From JBQTIP01 sp052388025 (lineage in GTDB: Bacteria > Actinomycetota > UBA4738 > HRBIN12), in the NCBI GenBank assembly GCA_052388025.1, contig JBQTIP010000279.1, forward strand, positions 1-18,567: a stretch of DNA of 18,567 nt, read 5' to 3'. Position 1 is the first letter of the stretch. Each line of letters starts with the position of its first letter. The position numbers and the translations under genes are program-made. The notes below the pieces were generated by a model, which searched no databases, was not told the origin of the DNA, and saw only the letters and a program-made list of their open reading frames with translations. This document shows positions 1 through 7,815 of the stretch, in pieces.

Positions 1-1348
1 TCAGGATCAGGATGGCCGCAGCCAGCATAATCCCAAGCCCACGATCCCGGCTGACCTGCAACACCGTGTACTGCCGGAGGTCGGGGAACGAGAGCGTGAT
101 CCCCTCGCCGAGATCAACGGTCTCGCCTGCCGGGAGAACACCGTCCTTCCACTTCAGCAGGCCGGTCTTGTCGAGCGTCGCGATGCTCTGAGGGACGGTG
201 AGCCCGAGGTCCCCCCTGTAGGACGTGAAGGTCATGAGCGGCGCGTACTTCTGCACCATCGCCACTGGCCTTCCGGTTCGAAGCAGCTCGAAGAACGCGC
301 GGCTGTCGGGCCACAGCACGAACTCGATCCCTACCTGCGGGTCGAGCGAAGGAAGCTTGACGACGCAGTTCCACGGGAACTGCAAGGGGCTCACCCCCTT
401 CGGCGGAGGATCCTGCCGGCAGACCACGTGGCTCGACGCGATGAGATCGCCGTCGTGGCGCACTTCGATCTTGGGGGCCCAGCCGTAGCCGAACTGGAAG
501 AGCTTCACGCCCTCGATGCTGGCGGGATGGTTCACGCGGATCTCGACGGCCTCGGTGAGACCGCCCCCCGCGTCGAGCAGCTCCGCACGGGTCACGAAAT
601 CGGCCGGCTGGCCCGACGGCCGGTACGTGGCTTGGAAGTCGGTGACGTGGATCTGGGCCCCGGGGAACTCTCCATCGAAAAGGCTGCCGGTGCGGAGGTT
701 CCCGTCGAAGTTGGCCCGAGCGAGGGTCCACGTCTCTCCTTCCACGATCACGGCCTGCCCTGTGAAGCCGGTTCCCTTGCCGTAGATGACACCGACGAGG
801 ATCAGGAAGAAGGCCCAATGGAACAGCAGGCTCCCACCCTCCCGGGCCAATCCCTTGTCGGCCGCCAGGGCCGGCGCGCTGCCGTTCGACCGGCTCACGC
901 GGAAGAGCCTGCGACGCAACACCCGCCGCGCGCCGGAGATGGCGCTATCGGGATCGCCCGGAACCGTCCGCTCCGCGTAGTGCCTCATCGCGTCGAGCTC
1001 GCGCGCCGGCACCGGCCTGGCCACCAGGTTCCGGAACATGGCGCGGGTCCTCGGGAGCAGGCACGCTGCGAGCGACACCAGCAGCAGCGTGTAGACGAGC
1101 GTGAACCACCAGGAGCCGTACACGTCGAAGAGCCCGATCCTGTTGTAGATCTCCGCCCGCAGCGGATGGTCGACGAACATCTGCGCGACCCGCTGGGGCG
1201 AGTTCGCGGCTTGCGGCACCAGAGAGCCGGCCACGGCGGCGAGGGCCAGCAAGAGGAGGAGGACGAGCGCCGTCCGCATGGAGCGGAGCGTTCGCCACAC
1301 TAGCGCGAGCGACTGGCGGAGCGTCATGGACGAGGAGGCTCTCGACAT
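1..1348 (-). CDS. resB: ResB-family cytochrome c biogenesis protein (C-terminus cut by window edge)
   Basis: Encodes ResB/Ccs1, the System II membrane protein that, with the CcsA/ResC partner, moves haem across the membrane and presents reduced apocytochrome for haem attachment. The frame stays open from the ATG at 1348 to base 1, giving 449 codons, close to full length for the family. Visible are an N-terminal arginine-rich stretch then a hydrophobic helix (LVLLLLLALAAVAGSLVPQ), a second helix after GSWWF, a third with LLFHWAFF, a long extracytoplasmic domain, and near the edge the family-typical YTVLQVSRDRG before the last helix. The start is supported by GGAGGAG six bases upstream. It lies 46 bp downstream of ccdA on the same strand, so the two probably form one transcript. 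The ccsA/resC partner is not in the window and may lie just beyond the left edge. Confidence 0.9.
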   Translation of the reverse strand, partial: MSRASSSMTLRQSLALVWRTLRSMRTALVLLLLLALAAVAGSLVPQAANSPQRVAQMFVDHPLRAEIYNRIGLFDVYGSWWFTLVYTLLLVSLAACLLPRTRAMFRNLVARPVPARELDAMRHYAERTVPGDPDSAISGARRVLRRRLFRVSRSNGSAPALAADKGLAREGGSLLFHWAFFLILVGVIYGKGTGFTGQAVIVEGETWTLARANFDGNLRTGSLFDGEFPGAQIHVTDFQATYRPSGQPADFVTRAELLDAGGGLTEAVEIRVNHPASIEGVKLFQFGYGWAPKIEVRHDGDLIASSHVVCRQDPPPKGVSPLQFPWNCVVKLPSLDPQVGIEFVLWPDSRAFFELLRTGRPVAMVQKYAPLMTFTSYRGDLGLTVPQSIATLDKTGLLKWKDGVLPAGETVDLGEGITLSFPDLRQYTVLQVSRDRGLGIMLAAAILIL

Positions 1349-1394
1349 CCGGCTCCTCCGATTCTAGGTGAACCCGAATCTTCCGAACCGCCGG

Positions 1395-2129
1395 TCAGAT
1401 CGGGGGCGTGAACCGTCCGATCGCCCGCAGCACCGGCCCCAGGATCCGAACCCACAGGTTCGTCACGATGAGCAAGCCGATCGTCACCATCACCGCCCCT
1501 GAGACACCGGCGAACCAGTGGTAGTTGCGCTTCAGGAACGCGAGGGCGCCGATCAACCGCCGGATCCCCAGCCCCACGAGGAGGAAGGGCAGGCCGAGGC
1601 CCAGCGAGTACGTGAACAGGAGAAGGGCGCCTCGAAGCGAACCGCCCTGCGCCGCGGCGATCGTGAGCACGCCCGCGAGGACCGGGCCGATGCAAGGCGT
1701 CCATCCCGCGCCGAACGCGACCCCCAGCGGGAAGGCCCAGGCCTTCCCCGGCCTGATCTTCGAGAGGAACGGGCGTCGCTCTGCGTACAGCCCGGGGCGT
1801 CCGACGCGCAAGGCGTAGAGGAGCATGAGGAGCCCGAACGCCATGATGATGCCGCCGGTCACTCGGATCCCCACCGGGGACCGGAGGATCCCATGGAACA
1901 CACGCGTGAACGCACCCAGCGCCGTGAACACCGCGGCGAAGCCAGCGATGAACAGGAGGATCGGGACCGCCGGACGCTCCCCCTCTACCTGCCCTCCCGA
2001 GACGAACGACAGGTATCCGGGCACGAGAGGAAACACGCACGGCGAGGCGAAGGACACCACTCCCGCAGCGAAGGCGAGCGCCGGGGCCCACCACGACGCA
2101 AGCGCTTCCTGAACGAACTCGGCGATCAC
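1395..2129 (-). CDS. ccdA: CcdA, thiol-disulfide electron carrier for cytochrome c maturation
   Basis: A six-helix membrane protein of the CcdA/DsbD-beta family that carries reducing equivalents from cytoplasmic thioredoxin to the outside to keep apocytochrome CXXCH cysteines reduced. With the GTG at 2129 the protein is 244 residues, the normal family size. The two redox cysteines are visible: C31 in FASPCVFPLVPGY and C146 in GWTPCIGPVLAG. The frame stays open upstream to a GTG at 2264, but that codon lies inside the Rex operator and the extra 45 residues are low-complexity and unlike CcdA, so I prefer 2129; a GTG at 2189 is another option. No start has a strong Shine-Dalgarno. It heads the ccdA-resB unit and is divergent from the bc-type operon whose c-type cytochromes its product would help mature. 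Confidence 0.9.
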   Translation of the reverse strand: MIAEFVQEALASWWAPALAFAAGVVSFASPCVFPLVPGYLSFVSGGQVEGERPAVPILLFIAGFAAVFTALGAFTRVFHGILRSPVGIRVTGGIIMAFGLLMLLYALRVGRPGLYAERRPFLSKIRPGKAWAFPLGVAFGAGWTPCIGPVLAGVLTIAAAQGGSLRGALLLFTYSLGLGLPFLLVGLGIRRLIGALAFLKRNYHWFAGVSGAVMVTIGLLIVTNLWVRILGPVLRAIGRFTPPI

Positions 2130-2207
2130 TGGAGGCTGGTTCCCGTCCTGGGCCGGTGTGCCCGAACGACCAGTGTAGAGCGGGTTCACGGCCAAGACGG
2201 AGCTGGG

Positions 2208-2236
2208 TTGCGGGCTCCCTCGTTCCGTACGATAGT
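2208..2236 (+). promoter_or_regulatory. Possible promoter of the bc-complex operon
   Basis: TTGCGG (2208-2213) and GATAGT (2231-2236) are separated by 17 bases and each partly matches the sigma-70 consensus. Transcription would start near 2243, just before the Rex operator, so Rex could act as a roadblock. The match is moderate. On the other strand TTCACA within the operator, followed 15 bases later by TATCGT, could serve ccdA, with sub-optimal spacing. Confidence 0.3.
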
Positions 2237-2248
2237 GTCTTCCGCGAT

Positions 2249-2266
2249 TTGTGAAGGGATTCACAA
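2249..2266. promoter_or_regulatory. Rex operator shared by divergent ccdA-resB and bc-complex operons
   Basis: TTGTGAAGGGATTCACAA is a perfect inverted repeat, TTGTGAA-N4-TTCACAA. It matches the Rex operator of Streptomyces (TGTGAA-N4-TTCACA) and of low-GC Gram-positives. It lies between ccdA (minus) and the bc operon (plus), and rex is in the same window. Bound Rex would be expected to repress both directions when NADH is low and release when NADH rises. Confidence 0.85.
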
Positions 2267-2282
2267 ACGGGGGGAAGGTACC

Positions 2283-2300
2283 ATGGATGGGAACGCATGA
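2283..2300 (+). other. Five-codon mini-ORF (MDGNA) overlapping the next start
   Basis: ATG at 2283 follows a purine-rich GGGGGGAAGG by four bases and reads five codons to a TGA at 2298-2300 that overlaps the ATG at 2297 (ATGA). It may couple translation into the first operon gene. It may also be chance; the evidence is only the ribosome-site spacing and the overlap. Confidence 0.2.
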
Positions 2301-2668
2301 AGCTTCCGCTCCCGAAGGCCGTCGAGAAGAGGCTCGCGCCCCTGGTCGAGCGGTCGGACCGATTCCTCAAGGCGTGGGAGTGGACGTGGACGAAAGCGGT
2401 GATCTTCTGCCTAGTCCTCGCGTTCATCTCACTCATCTCGATCGCGGTGATCCCGTCCTTCTGGCTGTACTTCGCAGACTCGAAACTCAAGTGGGACGGC
2501 TCCGGGCCGAACGGCTTCTGGCTGCTGAAGCTCCGCGACGCCGTCGCGATGGGGCTCTCCACCGGCCCGCTGGTGACCTTCTACGTCCTCGCGGCCGTGC
2601 TTCAGAACCACCGGCGCAAGCTGCGCGGGGAGACGGGGGACGCGCGGCCGGCAGGTGGGTACCGATGA
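2297..2668 (+). CDS. Small two-helix membrane protein, first gene of bc-complex operon
   Basis: A 123-residue protein that I do not assign to a named family. An amphipathic N-terminus rich in Lys/Arg (about residues 1-30) is followed by one clear membrane helix (about 34-60, VIFCLVLAFISLISIAVIPS) and a second (about 84-102, LSTGPLVTFYVLAAVLQ), then a short charged tail. It is the promoter-proximal gene of the operon and ends 19 bases before the ferredoxin start, so it is probably an accessory or anchoring subunit. One plausible role is docking the soluble ferredoxin next to cytochrome b, but that is inference from position only. The ATG at 2297 overlaps the stop of a five-codon reading frame, which may supply its ribosomes. 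Confidence 0.75.
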   Translation: MKLPLPKAVEKRLAPLVERSDRFLKAWEWTWTKAVIFCLVLAFISLISIAVIPSFWLYFADSKLKWDGSGPNGFWLLKLRDAVAMGLSTGPLVTFYVLAAVLQNHRRKLRGETGDARPAGGYR

Positions 2669-2687
2669 CGCTCGAGGTGCATGCCTG

Positions 2688-3086
2688 ATGCCCTTCACCA
2701 AGACAGAAGTCGACGTTCACACCGACTACGTGCTCGAGGCGGTTGACCCTGGGTGGCTCGCACAGGGCGTGAGGTCCCCGAAGCATCTGATGCTCGATCC
2801 GGACAACTGCATCCTCTGCCGCGCTTGCGAGGACGTCTGTCCGTGGAACTGCATCTACATGATGTCGCCGGAGATCGTCCAGGACGCGGAGGACGACGCG
2901 GTGGGTGCTGAGGTCGGCGCGTCGTCGGCGATCTTCGTCGTCGACGACAACGCGTGCACGCGATGCTCGGTCTGCGTGGACCGATGCCCGACCGACACGC
3001 TTTACTACGCTCGGCTCCCGGAGGACGCCGGAGGCAGGCGAACGATGGCGGAGGTTCCGATGTCCCAGAAGGCCGACGAGGAGTAG
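2688..3086 (+). CDS. Two-[4Fe-4S] ferredoxin subunit encoded in the bc operon
   Basis: A 132-residue soluble iron-sulfur protein. Two complete CxxCxxCxxxCP motifs are visible: C41-C44-C47-C51 (CILCRACEDVCP) and C90-C93-C96-C100 (CTRCSVCVDRCP), enough to bind two [4Fe-4S] clusters, with about 38 residues between them, longer than in minimal bacterial ferredoxins. No signal peptide or membrane helix is seen, so it should act on the cytoplasmic face. I chose ATG 2688 because GAGGTG lies eight bases upstream and the in-frame extension to 2655 overlaps the previous gene. Its place between a membrane protein and the cytochrome b gene suggests that it passes electrons to or from the quinone/haem system of the complex. 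A NuoI-like or formate-dehydrogenase-type electron-transfer subunit is the alternative by motif alone. Confidence 0.9.
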   Translation: MPFTKTEVDVHTDYVLEAVDPGWLAQGVRSPKHLMLDPDNCILCRACEDVCPWNCIYMMSPEIVQDAEDDAVGAEVGASSAIFVVDDNACTRCSVCVDRCPTDTLYYARLPEDAGGRRTMAEVPMSQKADEE

Positions 3087-3109
3087 CGAGGGGGAAGGTT
3101 AGGCACCGG

Positions 3110-3880
<771 letters not shown>

Positions 3881-3891
3881 GGAGAGGGGAA

Positions 3892-4740
3892 ATGGCCGGA
3901 CGCGAAGAGACGCCGCTCGACCAGGAGGTCTTCGACAAGACGCTCGAGGCCGAGCTCGCCAAGGGCACCGACCGGCGCGTCGCGGAAGGTCGCGCCCGCC
4001 GGGCGGCCGTCACGGCCTACCGGGCCGCGCACGGCGAGGAGCCTGCCCGGGCGGCTCCTTCGAGCGCGTCGGACGCGGGCACTCGGACCGACGGGGCGCC
4101 GGTGGCCGCTCCCGCTGCGGCCGCCGCGTCCTCCGTTGTCGCCCCCGCCGCGTCCGACGCCTCCTCGGCTGCCGCCACAACCACCGCCCCGGTCAGGACC
4201 GCGCCGCCCCCGACCGGCAACGTCCCCGAGCCCAAGAAGGGAGCTCCCGAGAAGCACCGCCTCCTGGCCCTGGTGCCGCCCGAAGGCATCCAGCGGGTCG
4301 AGCGCGAGCAGGGCGACCGGATCAACGTCTGGCCGCACCTGCTGATCGAGGAGCTCATCGCGCTCCTCGTGATGTCGGCCGGACTCGTGATCTTCTCCAC
4401 CTTCGTCAACGCTCCGCTCCGCGAGCTGGCGAACCCCAATCTCACCCCGAACCCGTCGAAGGCCCCTTGGTATTTCCTGGGGCTCCAGGAGCTGCTCCGG
4501 TACTTCCACCCGATGGTCGCCGGGGTCACCATCCCCACCTTCATCTTGGTGGGACTGGCCGCCGTTCCCTTCATCGACCGGAATCCGAGCACCAAGCCGG
4601 GCGATCGGAAGCTCGCCATCACGCTCTTCACGATGCTCTTCATGTTCGGCGCCGTGCTCACGATCATCGGGTCGTTCTTCCGCGGCCCGGGATTCAACTG
4701 GATCTGGCCGTGGGCTCAGGGGGTGTTCTTCGAGCTGTGA
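3892..4740 (+). CDS. Cytochrome b C-terminal domain (subunit IV-like) with long Ala/Pro linker
   Basis: A 282-residue protein forming the second half of split cytochrome b, contributing to the Qo quinol site. The C-terminal part (about 146-282) has three helices and the motif NPSKAPWYFLGLQELL (from about residue 187), equivalent to the PEWY region; here the first two positions are A191-P192, so the usual glutamate is absent. An unusual N-terminal extension of about 145 residues comes first: a charged helix-like segment (1-50), then an Ala/Ser/Thr/Pro-rich low-complexity linker (about 51-120). The start is fixed by GGAGAGGGG directly upstream of ATG 3892. The stop overlaps the GTG of the Rieske gene (GTGA), indicating translational coupling. 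The linker is probably disordered and cytoplasmic. Confidence 0.93.
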   Translation: MAGREETPLDQEVFDKTLEAELAKGTDRRVAEGRARRAAVTAYRAAHGEEPARAAPSSASDAGTRTDGAPVAAPAAAAASSVVAPAASDASSAAATTTAPVRTAPPPTGNVPEPKKGAPEKHRLLALVPPEGIQRVEREQGDRINVWPHLLIEELIALLVMSAGLVIFSTFVNAPLRELANPNLTPNPSKAPWYFLGLQELLRYFHPMVAGVTIPTFILVGLAAVPFIDRNPSTKPGDRKLAITLFTMLFMFGAVLTIIGSFFRGPGFNWIWPWAQGVFFEL

Positions 4741-5483
4741 CGACCGCGCTTGCCATCTCGAGCGGCACCGTCGCGGCCATCGTGGTCGTGGTCGTGCTCG
4801 ACCTGTTCGCCATCCTGTTCGGCCTGTCCTTCGTGCGGGCCCGGAAGGCCGCCCGTGCCCAGGCCGAGACCGGCCCCGGCCGGCCCGACGCTCTCCCGCC
4901 CGAGCCGGCCGCCAAGGCCTCGAAGCCCGTCTCCCGCCGCGAGTTCTTCCGGAAATCGCTGATCCTTTCGTTCTCGGTGTTCGCCGCCCAGTTCGGTGGC
5001 GCTACCGTCGCCTTCTTGTGGCCGAGCCTTCGCGGAGGGTTCGGCTCGATCGTGAACGCGGGGAGCATCGAAGACATCACGGCCGAGATCCAGCAGACGG
5101 GCCAGCCGTTCTACTTCGGGGCCGGGCGCTTCTACATCGTGCCCTACGAGGGAAGCCCCACCGCCGACGCGGACTACGAGGCTGCCGGCGTCGCCGCCCA
5201 GGGCCTCATGCCCCTTTACCAGCGGTGCGTCCATCTCGGGTGCCGGGTCCCGTTCTGCCTGGAGTCGCAGTGGTTCGAGTGCCCGTGCCACGGGTCGAAG
5301 TACAACACCGCGGGGGAGTACAAGCTGGGTCCGGCCCCGAGGGGGATGGACCGGTTCGCGATCCAGGTCGACGAGGCCGGCACCGTCTTCGTCGACACGA
5401 CGCGGGTCATCATCGGACCGCCCCGAGGCACCGATACGACGGGCAAGGACCAGGCGGGACCGTTCTGCGTGGCGGCGGGATGA
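4737..5483 (+). CDS. Rieske [2Fe-2S] protein of the bc complex
   Basis: A 248-residue Rieske iron-sulfur subunit that takes one electron from quinol at the Qo site and passes it to cytochrome c. The cluster boxes are complete: CVHLGC (C164, H166, disulfide C169) and CPCHGS (C182, H185, disulfide C184). There is an N-terminal helix (about 11-33), a linker, then a twin-arginine-like SRREFFRKS followed by a second helix (about 75-95), consistent with Tat-assisted insertion of the folded cluster domain. Two anchors rather than one resemble multi-helix actinobacterial QcrA proteins. Extra cysteines occur at C174 and near the C-terminus. The GTG start overlaps the upstream stop by four bases, and the stop overlaps the next start (ATGA). 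Confidence 0.95.
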   Translation: MTTALAISSGTVAAIVVVVVLDLFAILFGLSFVRARKAARAQAETGPGRPDALPPEPAAKASKPVSRREFFRKSLILSFSVFAAQFGGATVAFLWPSLRGGFGSIVNAGSIEDITAEIQQTGQPFYFGAGRFYIVPYEGSPTADADYEAAGVAAQGLMPLYQRCVHLGCRVPFCLESQWFECPCHGSKYNTAGEYKLGPAPRGMDRFAIQVDEAGTVFVDTTRVIIGPPRGTDTTGKDQAGPFCVAAG

Positions 5484-6211
5484 CGGGCATGCTCGCCCTC
5501 ACCAGGATCCAGGGGTTGATCCTCGCCGCCGGAGGGGTGGTGTTCATCGCCATCGCCGGTGCAACTATCGCCCTGCGTGGCCGCACGAAGGCCGAGAGCC
5601 CGGACATCCCGCCCGCGATGCGACCCGGCCCCTCCGACCCCGACCTGGAGACGCCGCTCCTAAACAAGCTCCAGGGATGGGGCGTGCTCCTGGTCGTGTT
5701 CTTCGTGATCTGGATCCCTCTTACTTGGCTGCGGGAGCCCTCGGAGAACCTCGCGCAGGAACGAGCGCTGAAGACCGACGCCATCGAACGCGGCAAGGAT
5801 GCCGTGCAGCTTTCCTCGGAGGAGAACCAGACCGGCATCGGCTGCGTCCGCTGCCACGGCCCGGAGCTCCGGGGAAGCCAGATCCTGGACACGAAGACGG
5901 GGGTCGTGGTCCCCACCCCGGACCTCACCACGGTTTGCGGCGGCCCGTTCGCCGGCCACCCCGCCATCTACAGCCTGAACGACGTCTACACCACGATCCG
6001 GCAGGGCCGCGGGCTTATGCCATCCTGGAGCATCCGATACGCCGGCGCGCTCGACGATCAGCAGATCTCGGACATCGTGAACTACCTTCTGTCCATCCAG
6101 GATGTGCCGTTCAAGGACAACGTCTGCCTGAACCCCGAGGCGACCAAGCGGGCGATCGAGCAAGTCCCGCTCGACGAGAAGCCCCCGGCGACGACGAACA
6201 TCACGCCATGA
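5480..6211 (+). CDS. Membrane-anchored monohaem cytochrome c of the bc complex
   Basis: A 243-residue cytochrome c that would accept electrons from the Rieske centre on the outer face. Two N-terminal membrane helices (about 9-31 and 66-84) precede a class I cytochrome c domain with a single haem site, C122-V-R-C-H126, and a likely axial methionine M180 in GRGLMPSW. The C-terminal helix motif DDQQISDIVNYLLSIQ is typical of this fold. One haem contrasts with the dihaem QcrC of mycobacterial supercomplexes. Start and stop both overlap neighbours by ATGA, so it is translated within the operon. Its maturation needs the System II proteins encoded divergently (ccdA, resB). Confidence 0.93.
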   Translation: MTGMLALTRIQGLILAAGGVVFIAIAGATIALRGRTKAESPDIPPAMRPGPSDPDLETPLLNKLQGWGVLLVVFFVIWIPLTWLREPSENLAQERALKTDAIERGKDAVQLSSEENQTGIGCVRCHGPELRGSQILDTKTGVVVPTPDLTTVCGGPFAGHPAIYSLNDVYTTIRQGRGLMPSWSIRYAGALDDQQISDIVNYLLSIQDVPFKDNVCLNPEATKRAIEQVPLDEKPPATTNITP

Positions 6212-6960
6212 TCGCGGCCGGCACCTGCATCGGGTTTCAGATCGACTGCGCGACGCTCGCGAAGGGCGGGCTCGCCGTGGTAGTGGCGTTCGTCCTGTTC
6301 ATCGGCAGCGTGCTCCTGATGCTGGCGGCCGTCTTCGGGCGCCGGATGGGCTACCTGGTGCTCGCGGTCTCGTTCTTCGGCTGGATGATCCTGCTTTCCG
6401 CGGTCTGGGTGTTCGGCTTCTACTCGCAGGGCCCCACCACCCCGGTCAACCTCGGCCCGAGGGGGACCGACCCGGCATGGGTACCGCTAGCGGCCGGCCA
6501 GAGCGTCTCCTCGGCCGAGTATCCGGAGTTCGCGAGCTACCCCGGCGGACCGTGGAAGGCGCCGGGCGCGAGCCCGAGCAAGGAGATCTCCGGGGCCGTC
6601 CAGTCGGCCACGAGCTCCATACAGACGTTCCTGGCAGGGCAGGCAAACGAGGATCTCGGACTCGAGCCGGAGGCGCACGATGCGATCGTTGGGACTGCGT
6701 TCACGGTGCAGGACATCCGCTTCGCGACGTCCGGGGACGTCTCGCTCGTCGCCGCACGGGCGTTCTTCAACGGCGGCGGGCCGATGATCACGGTGTACGC
6801 GTATCACGACCGCGGGAGCGTGCAGCGCTACTCGTGGATGTTCCTGATCGGATCGGTCCTGGGGCTCGCGATCCACCTCCCGCTCCTGGATCGGGCCGAG
6901 CGCAAGCGCAAGGAGTTCCTGACCGGCGGGACGGCCCCGCCCTGGTACGGGCCCGCCTAG
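6208..6960 (+). CDS. Three-helix membrane protein of unknown function in bc operon
   Basis: A 250-residue protein not assigned to a named family. Two N-terminal helices (about 18-42 and 47-71) are followed by an extracytoplasmic domain of about 130 residues with no cysteines or haem motif, then a third helix (about 207-226) and a basic cytoplasmic tail ending in GTAPPWYGPA. The two cysteines C7 and C14 lie before the first helix. It is coupled to the cytochrome c gene by an ATGA overlap and ends 12 bases before the next start, so it is very probably a structural or accessory subunit of this complex. It could instead be an assembly factor; the sequence does not decide. Confidence 0.75.
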   Translation: MIAAGTCIGFQIDCATLAKGGLAVVVAFVLFIGSVLLMLAAVFGRRMGYLVLAVSFFGWMILLSAVWVFGFYSQGPTTPVNLGPRGTDPAWVPLAAGQSVSSAEYPEFASYPGGPWKAPGASPSKEISGAVQSATSSIQTFLAGQANEDLGLEPEAHDAIVGTAFTVQDIRFATSGDVSLVAARAFFNGGGPMITVYAYHDRGSVQRYSWMFLIGSVLGLAIHLPLLDRAERKRKEFLTGGTAPPWYGPA

Positions 6961-6972
6961 GAGGAGACGAGC

Positions 6973-7077
6973 GTGCTGGCCACCCCATTGCTCGACCAGG
7001 GAAGCGTCCAGTTCATCCTGTTCGGCGCCATGGTCGTCGCGATCTTCATCGTCATGTGGATCACCGTCGACAAGTAG
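6973..7077 (+). CDS. 34-residue single-helix membrane protein ending the bc operon
   Basis: GTG at 6973 follows GAGGAG with six bases between, immediately after the stop of the previous gene, and reads 34 codons to TAG at 7075-7077. The product has a short polar N-terminus, one hydrophobic helix (about residues 11-32, QFILFGAMVVAIFIVMW) and a charged end (VDK). Size and topology resemble the tiny peripheral helices of respiratory and photosynthetic complexes (the PetG/L/N, CcoQ or CydX type), although no homology is claimed. It closes the operon 27 bases before the convergent rex stop. Confidence 0.7.
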   Translation: MLATPLLDQGSVQFILFGAMVVAIFIVMWITVDK

Positions 7078-7104
7078 CGGGCAGCCGGCCGATTCTGCCT
7101 CGCG

Positions 7105-7788
7105 TCAGACCTTGGCCAGGTCTGCGACCGCGCGGCCGCGGCGCCTTACGTCGGCCAGGGCTGCCTTCCGCTGCTCGTAGAAGGCGAGGATCTGGAGCTC
7201 GATCGCGAGATCGACCTTGCGGACGGACACGCCCGTGGGGACCGCGATCACTGCGGGGGCGAAGTTGAGGATGGACCGGATGCCCGCGGCCACCAGGCGG
7301 TCGGCCACCTCCTGAGCGGCCGTGGCCGGTGTGCAGATGACCCCGATCGCGATGTCGTGCTCGCGCACGATCCTCGGCAGATCCTCGATCGGCCACACGG
7401 CGAGGTCGCCGACGACCTCCCCGAGCTTGGCGGGATCGGAGTCGACGAGGGCCGCGGTCTGGAACCCTCGCTCGGCGAAGCCCCGATAGTTGGCCAAGGC
7501 GTGGCCGAGGTTTCCGATGCCCACGATCACGATGGGCCAGTGCTGCGTGAGGCCGAGCTCGCGCCGGACCTGATGGATGAGATAGGCCACGTCGTAGCCG
7601 ACCCCGCGAGTGCCGTAGGAGCCCAGGTGAGAGAGATCCTTGCGCACCTTCGCGGAGTTCACACCGGCGGCCTCGGCCAGGGTCTCCGAGGAGATCGTCG
7701 CCGTCCCCCCCTCGGCGATCTCCACCAGCGCCCGGAGATAGATCGGCAGCCGACCGACCGTGGCCTCCGGGATGGAACGCTCTCTCAC
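7105..7788 (-). CDS. rex: Redox-sensing transcriptional repressor Rex
   Basis: A 227-residue protein of normal Rex length. Rex is a homodimer that binds TTGTGAA-N4-TTCACAA operators and leaves DNA when NADH rises relative to NAD+. Visible are the N-terminal winged helix (about 10-75, with GVNSAKVRKDLSHLGSYGTRGVGYDV), then a Rossmann domain with GIGNLG (90-95) and the acidic VDSDP (115-119) that contacts the nucleotide, and a C-terminal dimer-swapping helix (ILAFYEQRKAAL). The GTG at 7788 follows an AGGGA about ten bases upstream. It converges on the bc operon and probably controls it through the operator at 2249-2266. A promoter with an overlapping operator-like sequence lies directly upstream, pointing to autoregulation. 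Confidence 0.96.
   Translation of the reverse strand: MRERSIPEATVGRLPIYLRALVEIAEGGTATISSETLAEAAGVNSAKVRKDLSHLGSYGTRGVGYDVAYLIHQVRRELGLTQHWPIVIVGIGNLGHALANYRGFAERGFQTAALVDSDPAKLGEVVGDLAVWPIEDLPRIVREHDIAIGVICTPATAAQEVADRLVAAGIRSILNFAPAVIAVPTGVSVRKVDLAIELQILAFYEQRKAALADVRRRGRAVADLAKV
7106..7124 (+). terminator. Possible weak hairpin terminator of the bc operon
   Basis: CAGACCT and AGGTCTG form a perfect 7-bp stem around a five-base loop, 28 bases after the last operon stop. It lies within the 3' end of the convergent rex coding sequence and has no T-tract, so its terminator role is uncertain. Confidence 0.3.
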
Positions 7789-7815
7789 AATGGGTCCCTG
7801 GGGAGCACGGGCGGG

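Noticed and set aside
114..1303. Long open frames on both strands across the resB region (for example 114-818 minus and 428-1303 plus)
   Set aside because: Their products are Arg/Pro/Gly-rich low-complexity shadows of the ResB frame, which has clear family motifs and a good ribosome site.
2130..2264. N-terminal extension of CcdA to the GTG at 2264
   Set aside because: That codon lies inside the perfect Rex operator, has no Shine-Dalgarno, and the extra residues do not resemble CcdA.
7079..7099. GGCAG/CTGCC inverted repeat after the bc operon as a terminator
   Set aside because: Only a 5-bp stem with a ten-base loop and no T-tract; the 7-bp stem at 7106-7124 is a better though still weak candidate.
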